Shown here in pieces: positions 42,373 through 48,262 of a stretch of DNA of 48,262 nucleotides. Where the stretch lies: positions 1-48,262 of the forward strand of contig CAJTDE010000034.1 in assembly GCA_910574835.1 (NCBI GenBank), in the 5' to 3' direction. The position numbers and the translations under genes are program-made. The notes beneath the pieces were generated by a model. That model made no database searches and was not told the DNA's origin. It worked only from the letters and a program-made list of their open reading frames with translations. The first letter of the stretch is position 1. The number at the start of each line of letters is the position of its first letter. Origin of the DNA: Clostridia bacterium (GTDB lineage Bacteria > Bacillota > Clostridia > Lachnospirales > Lachnospiraceae).

Positions 42373-43449
42373 ATGAAACGAATCCTTTTGACCGGCGGAG
42401 GTACTGCCGGACATGTAACCCCGAATATTGCACTTTTGCCAAAACTCCGCGAGCTTGAATACGAGATTTCCTATATGGGTTCCTATCATGGAATTGAAAA
42501 AAAACTCATTGAGGAGCTTCAAATCCCATACTATGGAATCTCCTCCGGAAAGCTTCGCCGTTACTTTGATCCTAAAAATTTTACAGATCCTTTTAAGGTT
42601 CTAAAAGGATATGGTGAAGCTTGCCGAATCATTAAAAGACTATCGCCGGACGTCTTATTTTCCAAGGGCGGCTTTGTATCTGTTCCGGTTGTTTTGGCAG
42701 CCAAACGTTATCATGTTCCTGTAATTATTCATGAATCGGATATGACGCCCGGTCTGGCCAATAAGCTTTGTATTCCCTCGGCGCGCAAGGTTTGCTGCAA
42801 TTTTCCTGAGACTTTGCAATACCTCCCTAATGGGAAAGCAGTTCTCACCGGCTCGCCTATCCGCCAGGAGCTTCTTACGGGTGACCGTCTAGGCGCTCTT
42901 CGCTTCACCGGACTTTCAGCCAATAAGCCAGTGATCCTGGTAATGGGCGGCAGCACAGGAGCCGCCGCTGTGAACGAGGCTGTCCGCCGGATACTGCCCA
43001 CGCTTCTCAAGGAATTTCAAGTTGTTCATCTTTGCGGCGCCGGAAAATTGGATGCCTCACTGGGACATATCTCCGGTTATGTACAATATGAATATATCAA
43101 AGGCGAATTAAAAGATCTATTTGCCCTTGCCGATATTGTCATATCCCGAGCCGGCGCTAATGCCATCTGTGAACTTCTGGCTTTGAAAAAGCCAAGTCTC
43201 CTGATTCCTCTTTCTGCCGCCGCCAGCAGAGGGGATCAGATTCTAAATGCCCGCTCCTTTGAAAAGCAAGGCTTTAGCATGGTTTTGGAAGAAGAAGAAA
43301 TTACCAACGATACTTTACTTAAAGCGGTCCAATCTCTCTATCAGAATCGCGCCTCCTACTCCACTGCTATGAAAGGCAGTAAGCAAACGGATTCCATTCA
43401 AACAATTATCCAATTGATTGAAGACGCCTGTACACATGCGGAATCATAA
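42373..43449 (+). CDS. murG: UDP-GlcNAc:lipid I N-acetylglucosaminyltransferase MurG
   Basis: The ATG at 42373 is 7 bases after GGAGG; 358 residues. GT28 fold: GGGTAGHVTPN (8-18), the membrane-associating loop region SSGKLRRYFD, FSKGGFVSVPVVLAAK, HESDMTPGLANK, GGSTGAAAVNEAVR, and the donor-site ISRAGANAICELLALKKPSLLIPL. It makes lipid II on the inner face of the membrane. It is not in a division/cell wall cluster but alone, between the sigma and anti-sigma-like genes on the other strand, with its own promoter. Whether it is the only murG of the cell cannot be told here. Confidence 0.95.
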   Translation: MKRILLTGGGTAGHVTPNIALLPKLRELEYEISYMGSYHGIEKKLIEELQIPYYGISSGKLRRYFDPKNFTDPFKVLKGYGEACRIIKRLSPDVLFSKGGFVSVPVVLAAKRYHVPVIIHESDMTPGLANKLCIPSARKVCCNFPETLQYLPNGKAVLTGSPIRQELLTGDRLGALRFTGLSANKPVILVMGGSTGAAAVNEAVRRILPTLLKEFQVVHLCGAGKLDASLGHISGYVQYEYIKGELKDLFALADIVISRAGANAICELLALKKPSLLIPLSAAASRGDQILNARSFEKQGFSMVLEEEEITNDTLLKAVQSLYQNRASYSTAMKGSKQTDSIQTIIQLIEDACTHAES

Positions 43450-43465
43450 TGACAATCCTTCAACC

Positions 43466-43490
43466 GGACTGCGCAGCAAATGCGCAGTCC
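43466..43490. terminator. Hairpin between murG and sigma factor gene
   Basis: A perfect 10-bp stem GGACTGCGCA/TGCGCAGTCC with loop GCAAA lies between the two convergent stops. No T-run follows on either strand, so it may be a weak bidirectional terminator. Confidence 0.55.
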
Positions 43491-43521
43491 AAAGTTTATC
43501 TATGATGCACAACATTCACTT

Positions 43522-44049
43522 CTATAATTCGTCATAATCCTTTTGATAATGACTGGTTAACCAACTCTTTGTTTTTCTCAGGTACAAATCTACCGTACTC
43601 AATGAAATTCCCCGTTGCTTTGCAATAACCTTTCTTGGAATCTCCAAATACTCTGCCAGCATAAAGACTTCGTACCAAGCAACATTCTTATTGCGCAATC
43701 CCTCAAGCATCTCTCCTAAAAATTCTCTTTTAGCTCTTTGCTCCAAATGTTTCTCAATGCTGTTTTCACATTCCATCAGATAAGCCAATTCCATAGTGCC
43801 GCTTAGCAAAACAGTAAACTTACCGCCCTTGCGGCAATAATCGCGGGCCTCATTAGCCGCAACTACCACCAGCCAGGATTTCACCCGTTCTTCATCTACA
43901 TGATTTTGATAGCCATATAACTTCTCAAAAACTCTCTGACAAATATCCTGTGCCGTATGATAATCTTCAGTTAAATCATAAGCCACTTTCAGAACCATAT
44001 TTTTGTACTTTTCATAGATTTCCCGAAATTTCTCTTCTGTATTTAACAT
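43522..44049 (-). CDS. RNA polymerase sigma-70 family factor (ECF-like)
   Basis: A 175-residue protein with sigma region 2 (about 6-75: YKNMVLKVAYDLTEDYHTAQDI..VFEKLYGY) and region 4 (about 110-168), ending with a helix-turn-helix (VIAKQRGISLSTVDLYLRKTKSWL). The size and two-domain layout fit an ECF-type factor. It starts 27 bp after the HIT gene stop, on the same strand, so the two may be co-transcribed. CGGAG precedes the ATG. The likely partner regulator lies beyond murG. Confidence 0.85.
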   Translation of the reverse strand: MLNTEEKFREIYEKYKNMVLKVAYDLTEDYHTAQDICQRVFEKLYGYQNHVDEERVKSWLVVVAANEARDYCRKGGKFTVLLSGTMELAYLMECENSIEKHLEQRAKREFLGEMLEGLRNKNVAWYEVFMLAEYLEIPRKVIAKQRGISLSTVDLYLRKTKSWLTSHYQKDYDEL

Positions 44050-44076
44050 TCTATACTCCGATTTCCTCCCCCCTTA

Positions 44077-44487
44077 TTATTCTGAAAAAAGCTTTACTAA
44101 CTCTTGCAGCTCCTCTGAGGACACAGTCTCCGGATTCCATGTGATTCCTGCCATATCATTTTCATAGCGCGGTATTAAATGCAGATGGAAATGAAACACC
44201 GTTTGTCCCGCAGCCTCTCCGTTATTCTGGACCAAGTTAATGCCGGTGCATCCTAACACCTCCTTCATCCGGCCTGCCACTTGTTTTGCTAAAATAATTG
44301 CTTTCTTTGCCAGTTCATCCTCCAGTTCAAACAGATCCGCAAAGTGCTTTTTGGGTACGAGCAATGCATGACCCCTTGTAGCCGGGTTCAAATCTAAAAA
44401 TACTCGAAAATCCATATCTTCATAAATCGTGGAGGATGGAATTTCCCCATTTGCAATTTTACAGAAAATGCAGTTCTCCTGTTCCAT
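44077..44487 (-). CDS. HIT family nucleotide-binding hydrolase
   Basis: The ATG at 44487 follows GAGGG by 7 bases; 136 residues. The N-terminal ENCIFCKIANGEIPSSTIYED is the usual HIT start with a Cys pair, and the histidine triad HFHLHLIP (99-106) carries the nucleophile. HIT proteins hydrolyse AMP-lysine-like or dinucleoside substrates; the real substrate is unknown. It is upstream of the sigma factor gene on the same strand and divergent from the histidine kinase gene. Confidence 0.94.
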   Translation of the reverse strand: MEQENCIFCKIANGEIPSSTIYEDMDFRVFLDLNPATRGHALLVPKKHFADLFELEDELAKKAIILAKQVAGRMKEVLGCTGINLVQNNGEAAGQTVFHFHLHLIPRYENDMAGITWNPETVSSEELQELVKLFSE

Positions 44488-44533
44488 AATTCGCCCTCTT
44501 TCTATTAATTCAGCCAGAGTAATCTCTGTGCTT

Positions 44534-44550
44534 TGTCGAATTTTGCCGAC
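44534..44550 (+). promoter_or_regulatory. Putative tandem Spo0A boxes
   Basis: TGTCGAA (44534-44540) matches the 0A box consensus perfectly, and TGCCGAC (44544-44550) follows in phase 10 bp on with one mismatch to TGNCGAA. They lie upstream of the -35 of the histidine kinase promoter and 50 bp from the HIT start on the other side. Confidence 0.5.
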
Positions 44551-44560
44551 TTGTTCTATA

Positions 44561-44589
44561 TTGTCAAGCCTCTGCTGCCGTGCTACACT
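44561..44589 (+). promoter_or_regulatory. Promoter of the orphan histidine kinase gene
   Basis: TTGTCA (44561-44566), a 17-bp spacer and TACACT (44584-44589), about 10 bases before AGGAG. Confidence 0.6.
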
Positions 44590-44611
44590 TAATAGCAGGA
44601 GTGATATCAAT

Positions 44612-45259
44612 ATGGAAGATACAAACTTTACAATTGCAAAAATAACACATGAAATTCGTAATCCGCTTACGCTAATCAACAGTTCTCTTCAGCTTATTGA
44701 ATCTATGCATCCGGAAGTAAAAGAGTTCCAATTTTGGACCCAGACGATGGAAGATGTAATTTTTGTCAATCAGCTTTTAGAAGATCTGGCTGCCTACAGT
44801 GATAAAAGGCGCTTCTTTATGTGTGAAGTGGATTTAAAGGAAGTCACACATTCCCTCGAAGAAAGCCTGAAACCTTATACCAAGATAAACCAGAAGCATT
44901 TTACCATACATATGCCGGCACAATTACCGTCTGTCTTTGGAAACCCTCTGAAGCTAAAACAGGCATTTCTAAATCTGCTCAAAAATGCCTTTGAATCCAC
45001 TGGAAAAGACGGTTGTGTCTCCATGTCAATCAGAAAGTATCTTGATCAGATTATTATTCGAATTACTGATGATGGTTGTGGTATGAGTCCGGAAGCTATC
45101 GACGCGCTTTTTAAACCTTTCTCATCAAGCAAATCTTACGGCACCGGACTGGGACTTGCAATTACACACAAAATTATTGAAGCTCATTATGGTGCAATTG
45201 AAGTCTCCTCTACTCTGGGGCGAGGCACCACTTTTACCATAACCCTTCCACATATATGA
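44612..45259 (+). CDS. Small cytosolic sensor histidine kinase without sensor domain
   Basis: The ATG at 44612 follows AGGAG and gives 215 residues. The protein starts almost directly with the phosphoacceptor H box ITHEIRNPLT (His13), then the dimerisation hairpin, and a complete HATPase domain: N box LLKNAFEST, G1 DDGCGMS, F box FKPFSSSKS, G2 GTGLGLAI. It has no membrane or sensor part and no response regulator gene next to it. Orphan kinases of this kind can feed phosphate to Spo0A in Clostridia and Bacillus. Putative 0A boxes in its promoter region fit a sporulation link. Confidence 0.9.
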   Translation: MEDTNFTIAKITHEIRNPLTLINSSLQLIESMHPEVKEFQFWTQTMEDVIFVNQLLEDLAAYSDKRRFFMCEVDLKEVTHSLEESLKPYTKINQKHFTIHMPAQLPSVFGNPLKLKQAFLNLLKNAFESTGKDGCVSMSIRKYLDQIIIRITDDGCGMSPEAIDALFKPFSSSKSYGTGLGLAITHKIIEAHYGAIEVSSTLGRGTTFTITLPHI

Positions 45260-45383
45260 CCATATTTTAGTACATTTTACATACTATTACAAGCCATTTT
45301 TAAAAAATTGTAATTTTTCGTAATATATCTCAATTATTTGGAATAAATTTCTTTTCATAAAATTCCGCTGATTCTGAATATAT

Positions 45384-45424
45384 AAAAAAGCACCGACCCC
45401 GCGGCTAATCCGCAAAACCAGTGC
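45384..45424 (-). terminator. Terminator of tRNA-Lys
   Basis: On the minus strand a two-part hairpin (GCACTGG/TCGGTGC with G-U pairs, inner GCGG/CCGC) is followed by TTTTTT, 6 bp after the tRNA. Confidence 0.75.
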
Positions 45425-45430
45425 CCTGCA

Positions 45431-45503
45431 TGCGCGATCAGGGGTTCGAACCCTGGACACCCTGATTAAGAGTCAGGTGCTCTGCCAGCTGAGCTAATCG
45501 CGC
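45431..45503 (-). tRNA. tRNA-Lys (CTT)
   Basis: A 73-base tRNA with acceptor GCGCGAT/ATCGCGC, anticodon arm CTGACTCTTAATCAG giving CTT, and T-arm CAGGGTTCGAACCCCTG. CCA not encoded. Single gene with its own terminator. Confidence 0.95.
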
Positions 45504-45594
45504 TTATCTGTCATTCTTTTTTGGTCTTTTATTTTCGACGCAAGAATTATTATAATCGATCATTTTATAAAATGCAAGCATTTTTTTATATTTC

Positions 45595-45623
45595 TTGACG
45601 TTTTTTTATTTTTTGTATAAAAT
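45595..45623 (+). promoter_or_regulatory. Promoter of trmB
   Basis: TTGACG (45595-45600), a 17-bp T-rich spacer and TAAAAT (45618-45623), about 60 bases before the start codon. Confidence 0.75.
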
Positions 45624-45683
45624 GAATATAATTCATTAAGAATTTACCAAAAAATAACGCAAAGAGACGAAAGGAAGAATGTT

Positions 45684-46322
45684 ATGAGACTTCGTAAAAT
45701 CAAAGGAGCTGATGAAACTGTTGCTGTCAGCCCTTATGTAATACATGGTAATTCAAATGGTATGATCGATGTAAAAGCTCTTTTTGAAACAGAACACTCG
45801 CTTCACCTTGAAATCGGCATGGGAAAAGGCCGTTTTCTTATGGAGCTGGCAAAGGCTAACCCGCATATCAATTATATTGGGATCGAGCGCTACACAAGTG
45901 TACTCATTAAAGCTATCAAAAAGATGGAGGCCGCTCCTTTGCCCAACCTCCTTTTTCTATGTATGGATGCAGCGGATTTGGAGCAGCGTTTTGCTCCTGG
46001 CAGCGTGGAACGGATCTATCTCAACTTTTCCGATCCCTGGCCCAAGGATCGCCATGCAAGACGACGTTTGACTTCTATAGAATATTTGAAGCGCTACGAC
46101 ACGATTCTTGCACCTCATGGTCAAATTGAATTTAAGACTGACAATGAAGCCCTTTTTGATTTTTCTTTGGAAAGTGTGGAAAATGCAGGTTGGAAGCTTT
46201 TGAGCTATACGCGCAATCTTCATCAGGATCCGAAGATGAATGAAGGAAATATTATGACAGAATATGAAGAGCGGTTTTCTGCTCAGGGGAATCCTATTTA
46301 TAAATTAGTTGCATGCCGATAA
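45684..46322 (+). CDS. trmB: tRNA (guanine-N7)-methyltransferase TrmB
   Basis: A 212-residue methyltransferase that makes m7G46 in tRNA with S-adenosylmethionine. Family motifs are clear: LHLEIGMGKGRFLMELA (SAM binding), YIGIERYTSVLIKAIKKM, LNFSDPWPKDRHARRRL (the diagnostic FSDPWPKKRH-type motif) and the C-terminal TEYEERFSAQGNPIYKL. GAAAGGAAG lies 6 to 8 bases before the ATG. It stands alone on the plus strand. Confidence 0.97.
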   Translation: MRLRKIKGADETVAVSPYVIHGNSNGMIDVKALFETEHSLHLEIGMGKGRFLMELAKANPHINYIGIERYTSVLIKAIKKMEAAPLPNLLFLCMDAADLEQRFAPGSVERIYLNFSDPWPKDRHARRRLTSIEYLKRYDTILAPHGQIEFKTDNEALFDFSLESVENAGWKLLSYTRNLHQDPKMNEGNIMTEYEERFSAQGNPIYKLVACR

Positions 46323-46762
46323 TATTAAAATTTGTCAGACAATTCACTCTATATTTCGACATCAATAATGTCAAGGAAAATTTTACACTTTTCCTTATTA
46401 TAAGCATTTTATCTGATTTGTACAGAACATGCGTTTTCAGATTTACTATGTAAACCCACATAATTGTGGGGAAAAAATGTGGATAATGTGGATAACTTCG
46501 TTGATAACTTACTTTTCCGCCTTTTTCAATCTTTTCAAATGTGGATAACTTTTTTATTATTCTTCAATTTTTAGTTATCTTTTTTAGGTATTTTAAAAAG
46601 TTTGTGCAAATTGTAGATTTGAAACTTTTCTCTTTTATTTACCTTAAAGCTGCTGTCTGAAAATAGCAATACATTTCTATTATAAAAAGTTATTTTATTT
46701 TAAATTACCTTACTGTTATTCTGCACTCGCAAGTTAAAAGCGGCAAAGAATGAGGCATGATT
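46323..46762. other. AT-rich noncoding region with DnaA boxes
   Basis: No plausible gene is seen in this 440-base AT-rich stretch between the convergent trmB and hsp20 genes. It holds three perfect DnaA boxes (TGTGGATAA at 46478, 46487 and 46540), a degenerate copy at 46499 and a one-mismatch copy at 46603, plus an inverted repeat CCCACA-TAAT-TGTGGG at 46455-46470. T-rich tracts follow. No dnaA, dnaN or rpmH is nearby, so I do not call it the chromosomal origin. Confidence 0.6.
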
Positions 46763-46809
46763 AAAAAAGGGCTGCCGCAAAGCCTGCATTTCGGCTTTTG
46801 GCAGCCCTT
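46763..46809 (-). terminator. Terminator of hsp20
   Basis: On the minus strand GGGCTGCC/GGCAGCCC with an inner AAAGCC/GGCTTT stem is followed by six T, 6 bp after the hsp20 stop. Confidence 0.88.
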
Positions 46810-46814
46810 CTTAT

Positions 46815-47249
46815 CTATCCTTCAATAGCAATAAATTTATTTTCTTCTAGCTGCTTACGCTCCTCTACCTTGGGTACTGTCAGCTTAAGAATCCCATCTT
46901 CAAATCTTGCCCGGATATCCTCTTGCTTCACATCTCCCACATAAAAGCTTCTGGAGCATTGGCCTGTGTAACGCTCTCTCCGAATGTAATTTCCCTGTGC
47001 ATCCTTCTCCTCATTCGTCGCGTTTTTGGACGCCTGAACGGTCAAATAGCCGTCTTTTAACCGGGCTGTTATATCTTCCTTCTTATAGCCCGGAAGCTCC
47101 ATTTCCAGCTCATACGCATCGTCCTGCTCCTTTACATCGGTCTTCATCAGACTTGTCTCTCGTTTTGCTTCTTTATGGAATCTGCTGTCAAAAGGAAAAT
47201 CCATCCATTCATCAAACAAACTGTTTCCAAAAAAGCTTGGCATCATCAT
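46815..47249 (-). CDS. Hsp20/alpha-crystallin family small heat shock protein
   Basis: A 144-residue protein: N-terminal MMMPSFFGNSLFDEWMDFPF, then the alpha-crystallin domain (about 38-135) with TDVKEQDDAYELEMELPGYKKEDI and the AxxxxGILxLTVPK signature (FEDGILKLTVPK), and a short tail ending near an I-x-I-like IAI. It is a holdase chaperone. AGGAGG is 8 bases before the first of three ATG codons. No CIRCE or CtsR box is seen, but an inverted repeat is found just upstream (47272-47308). Confidence 0.95.
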   Translation of the reverse strand: MMMPSFFGNSLFDEWMDFPFDSRFHKEAKRETSLMKTDVKEQDDAYELEMELPGYKKEDITARLKDGYLTVQASKNATNEEKDAQGNYIRRERYTGQCSRSFYVGDVKQEDIRARFEDGILKLTVPKVEERKQLEENKFIAIEG

Positions 47250-47271
47250 AATTCATTCCTCCTAACTTCAT

Positions 47272-47308
47272 TATCAACTTATTCTTCCACTTTTCTTATG
47301 AGTTGATA
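47272..47308 (-). promoter_or_regulatory. Inverted repeat upstream of hsp20
   Basis: TATCAACT and AGTTGATA form perfect 8-bp arms 21 bases apart (with further matching AT pairs inside), 23 to 59 bases before the hsp20 start codon. It may be an operator or a leader RNA stem. It does not match CIRCE or CtsR sites. Confidence 0.4.
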
Positions 47309-47316
47309 CCTTTTAT

Positions 47317-47364
47317 AAAAATAAAAATACCACAACGCTTCTTTTGTAAAAGAGTTGTAGTATT
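47317..47364 (-). terminator. Terminator of the 23S-tRNA operon
   Basis: On the minus strand an 11-bp stem AATACTACAAC/GTTGTGGTATT, with one G-U pair and an inner CTTTT/AAGAAG part, is followed by TTTATTTTT. It lies 35 bp after tRNA-Phe. Confidence 0.85.
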
Positions 47365-47398
47365 CTAATGAACAAAACACATTTTTTTCTATTAAAAA

Positions 47399-47471
<73 letters not shown>

Positions 47472-47523
47472 TTATAAATGTAGGAGCACGAACCATCTTA
47501 CTCTATGCTTCGTGCTGCCTGAG

Positions 47524-47597
47524 TGGCGAGGACAGGATTTGAACCTGTGACCTTCGGGTTATGAGCCCGACGAGCTTCCAGACTGCTCCACCTCGCG
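47524..47597 (-). tRNA. Initiator tRNA-fMet (CAT)
   Basis: A 74-base tRNA with anticodon CAT in arm TCGGGCTCATAACCCGA; the three G-C pairs next to the loop and the unpaired 1-72 position mark an initiator. Here position 1 is C and position 72 is C, instead of the common C1-A72. Confidence 0.93.
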
Positions 47598-47635
47598 ATA
47601 TTCAATTATGACAACAGTACTTTTACTGCTGTGAG

Positions 47636-47717
47636 TGGGGGAAAGTGGATTCGAACCACTGAAAGCACAGCTAACAGATTTACAGTCTGCCCCCTTTGGC
47701 CACTCGGGAATTCCCCC
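47636..47717 (-). tRNA. tRNA-Tyr (GTA)
   Basis: An 82-base tRNA with a long variable arm as usual for bacterial tRNA-Tyr. Acceptor GGGGGAA/TTCCCCC, anticodon arm CAGACTGTAAATCTG giving GTA. Confidence 0.95.
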
Positions 47718-47732
47718 ATGATATTTCATTAG

Positions 47733-47805
47733 AGCCGATGATCGGACTCGAACCGATAACCTGCTGATTACAAATCAGCTGCTCTGCCAATTGAGCCACA
47801 TCGGC
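47733..47805 (-). tRNA. tRNA-Thr (TGT)
   Basis: A 73-base tRNA; acceptor GCCGATG/CATCGGC, anticodon arm CTGATTTGTAATCAG giving TGT. Confidence 0.95.
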
Positions 47806-47810
47806 AGTAA

Positions 47811-47883
47811 TGGGACCTATAGGGCTCGAACCTATGACCCTCTGCTTGTAAGGCAGATGCTCTCCCAGCTGAGCTAAGATCCC
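47811..47883 (-). tRNA. tRNA-Val (TAC)
   Basis: A 73-base tRNA; acceptor GGGATCT/AGGTCCC with one G-U pair, anticodon arm CTGCCTTACAAGCAG giving TAC. Confidence 0.95.
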
Positions 47884-47890
47884 ATATAAG

Positions 47891-47964
47891 CGACCCGAAT
47901 GGGACTCGAACCCACGACCTCCGCCGTGACAGGGCGGCGCTCTAACCAACTGAGCCATCGGGCC
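47891..47964 (-). tRNA. tRNA-Asp (GTC)
   Basis: A 74-base tRNA; acceptor GGCCCGA/TCGGGTC, anticodon arm CCGCCCTGTCACGGCGG giving GTC. It is the first tRNA after the 23S gene, 87 bp from its 3' end. Confidence 0.95.
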
Positions 47965-48051
47965 ATTACACCTTCAAAACTATATACTGAATTATCTCTT
48001 CCACACCTTGGTTTTCTCTTAGTCTTTTCTGTTCTTCTCTCTCCTATGACG

Positions 48052-48262
48052 CTTGGTCAAGCCCTCGACCGATTAGTAGCAGTCAGCTCCATACATTACT
48101 GCACTTCCACCTCTGCCCTATCTACCTTATCGTCTTTAAGGGGTCTTACTGCTTTCGCATGGGATATCTCATCTTGAGGGGGGCTTCACGCTTAGATGCC
48201 TTCAGCGTTTATCCCTTCCCGACTTGGCTACTCTGTCATGGCCTTGGTAAACCAGCAGATAC
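48052..48262 (-). rRNA. rrl: 23S ribosomal RNA, 3' end (partial)
   Basis: The reverse complement ends with GCTACTAATCGGTCGAGGG and CTTGACCAA, the usual 3' end of Firmicute 23S rRNA. Upstream, the conserved domain VI segments are seen (GTATCTGCTGG, GATGAGATATCCCATGCG). The gene runs off the right edge. No 5S gene follows within the visible operon; tRNA-Asp comes next. Confidence 0.96.

Noticed and set aside
46323-46814. Chromosomal replication origin
   Set aside because: DnaA boxes are present, but dnaA, dnaN, rpmH and the other usual neighbours are not in the window, and a DNA-unwinding element could not be shown by eye.

Overview
The window is a chromosomal segment from an endospore-forming Clostridia bacterium, most likely a member of the Lachnospiraceae. 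Evidence for this: the 16S 5' end and rRNA leader look like that family; the spore genes spoIIE, yabP, yabQ, ytvI and cotS are present; and several families typical of that group occur (DUF5711, DUF6147, the TIGR03905-type TSCPD protein, split transketolase). The window runs between two rRNA operons, both on the minus strand: the 5' end of a 16S gene at the left edge and the 3' end of a 23S gene at the right edge. I call 45 protein genes, 39 of them on the minus strand, plus ten tRNAs. The strand bias and the gene content (dnaX-ybaB-recR, and the hup-yabO-yabP-yabQ-divIC-spoIIE-tilS-hpt-ftsH block, both origin-proximal in Bacillus subtilis) suggest the origin lies beyond the right end.

Left part (1-9.2 kb): rrn promoter and leader; a three-gene envelope operon (MPN-like/TM/LysM protein, DUF5711 protein, CvpA protein); a two-gene split transketolase operon with its own promoter and terminator; then pfk-dnaX-ybaB-recR. 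tRNA-Ser(CGA) at 9.3 kb is followed on the plus strand by a DUF4026/DUF2314-like protein.

10.9-21.7 kb is more accessory. A TetR regulator lies upstream of a membrane protein (DUF308), an MMPL exporter and an exported LxxG-heptad-repeat protein. Divergent from tetR is a lipoprotein serpin. Next come tRNA-Gly and tRNA-Phe, then an operon of a cytosolic GH13 amylase and an iron-sulfur aldo/keto reductase.

21.8-39.4 kb is a housekeeping and sporulation core: the Bacillus-like block named above, then mazG, phosphoglucomutase, a CotS-family protein, CCA-adding enzyme, ProRS, YtvI, an RluA-type pseudouridine synthase and glucose-6-phosphate isomerase.

39.6-48.3 kb is mixed in strand: MTA/SAH nucleosidase, a TSCPD protein, an AT-rich exoprotein and anti-sigma-like pair, a solitary MurG on the opposite strand, a sigma factor with a HIT protein, a small orphan histidine kinase with putative Spo0A boxes, tRNA-Lys, trmB, a noncoding region with DnaA boxes, hsp20, and a 23S-Asp-Val-Thr-Tyr-fMet-Phe operon end with no 5S gene.

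The most interesting signals are: the MPN-like/LysM envelope operon; the sigma/anti-sigma/exoprotein set split by an antisense murG; a spoIIE gene with a shortened membrane domain but a 21-bp-spacer, Spo0A-type promoter; an orphan kinase with tandem Spo0A-box matches; a cotS ribosome binding site buried in a terminator-like hairpin; and DnaA-box clusters far from any dnaA gene. All calls come from reading the sequence; no database search was run.
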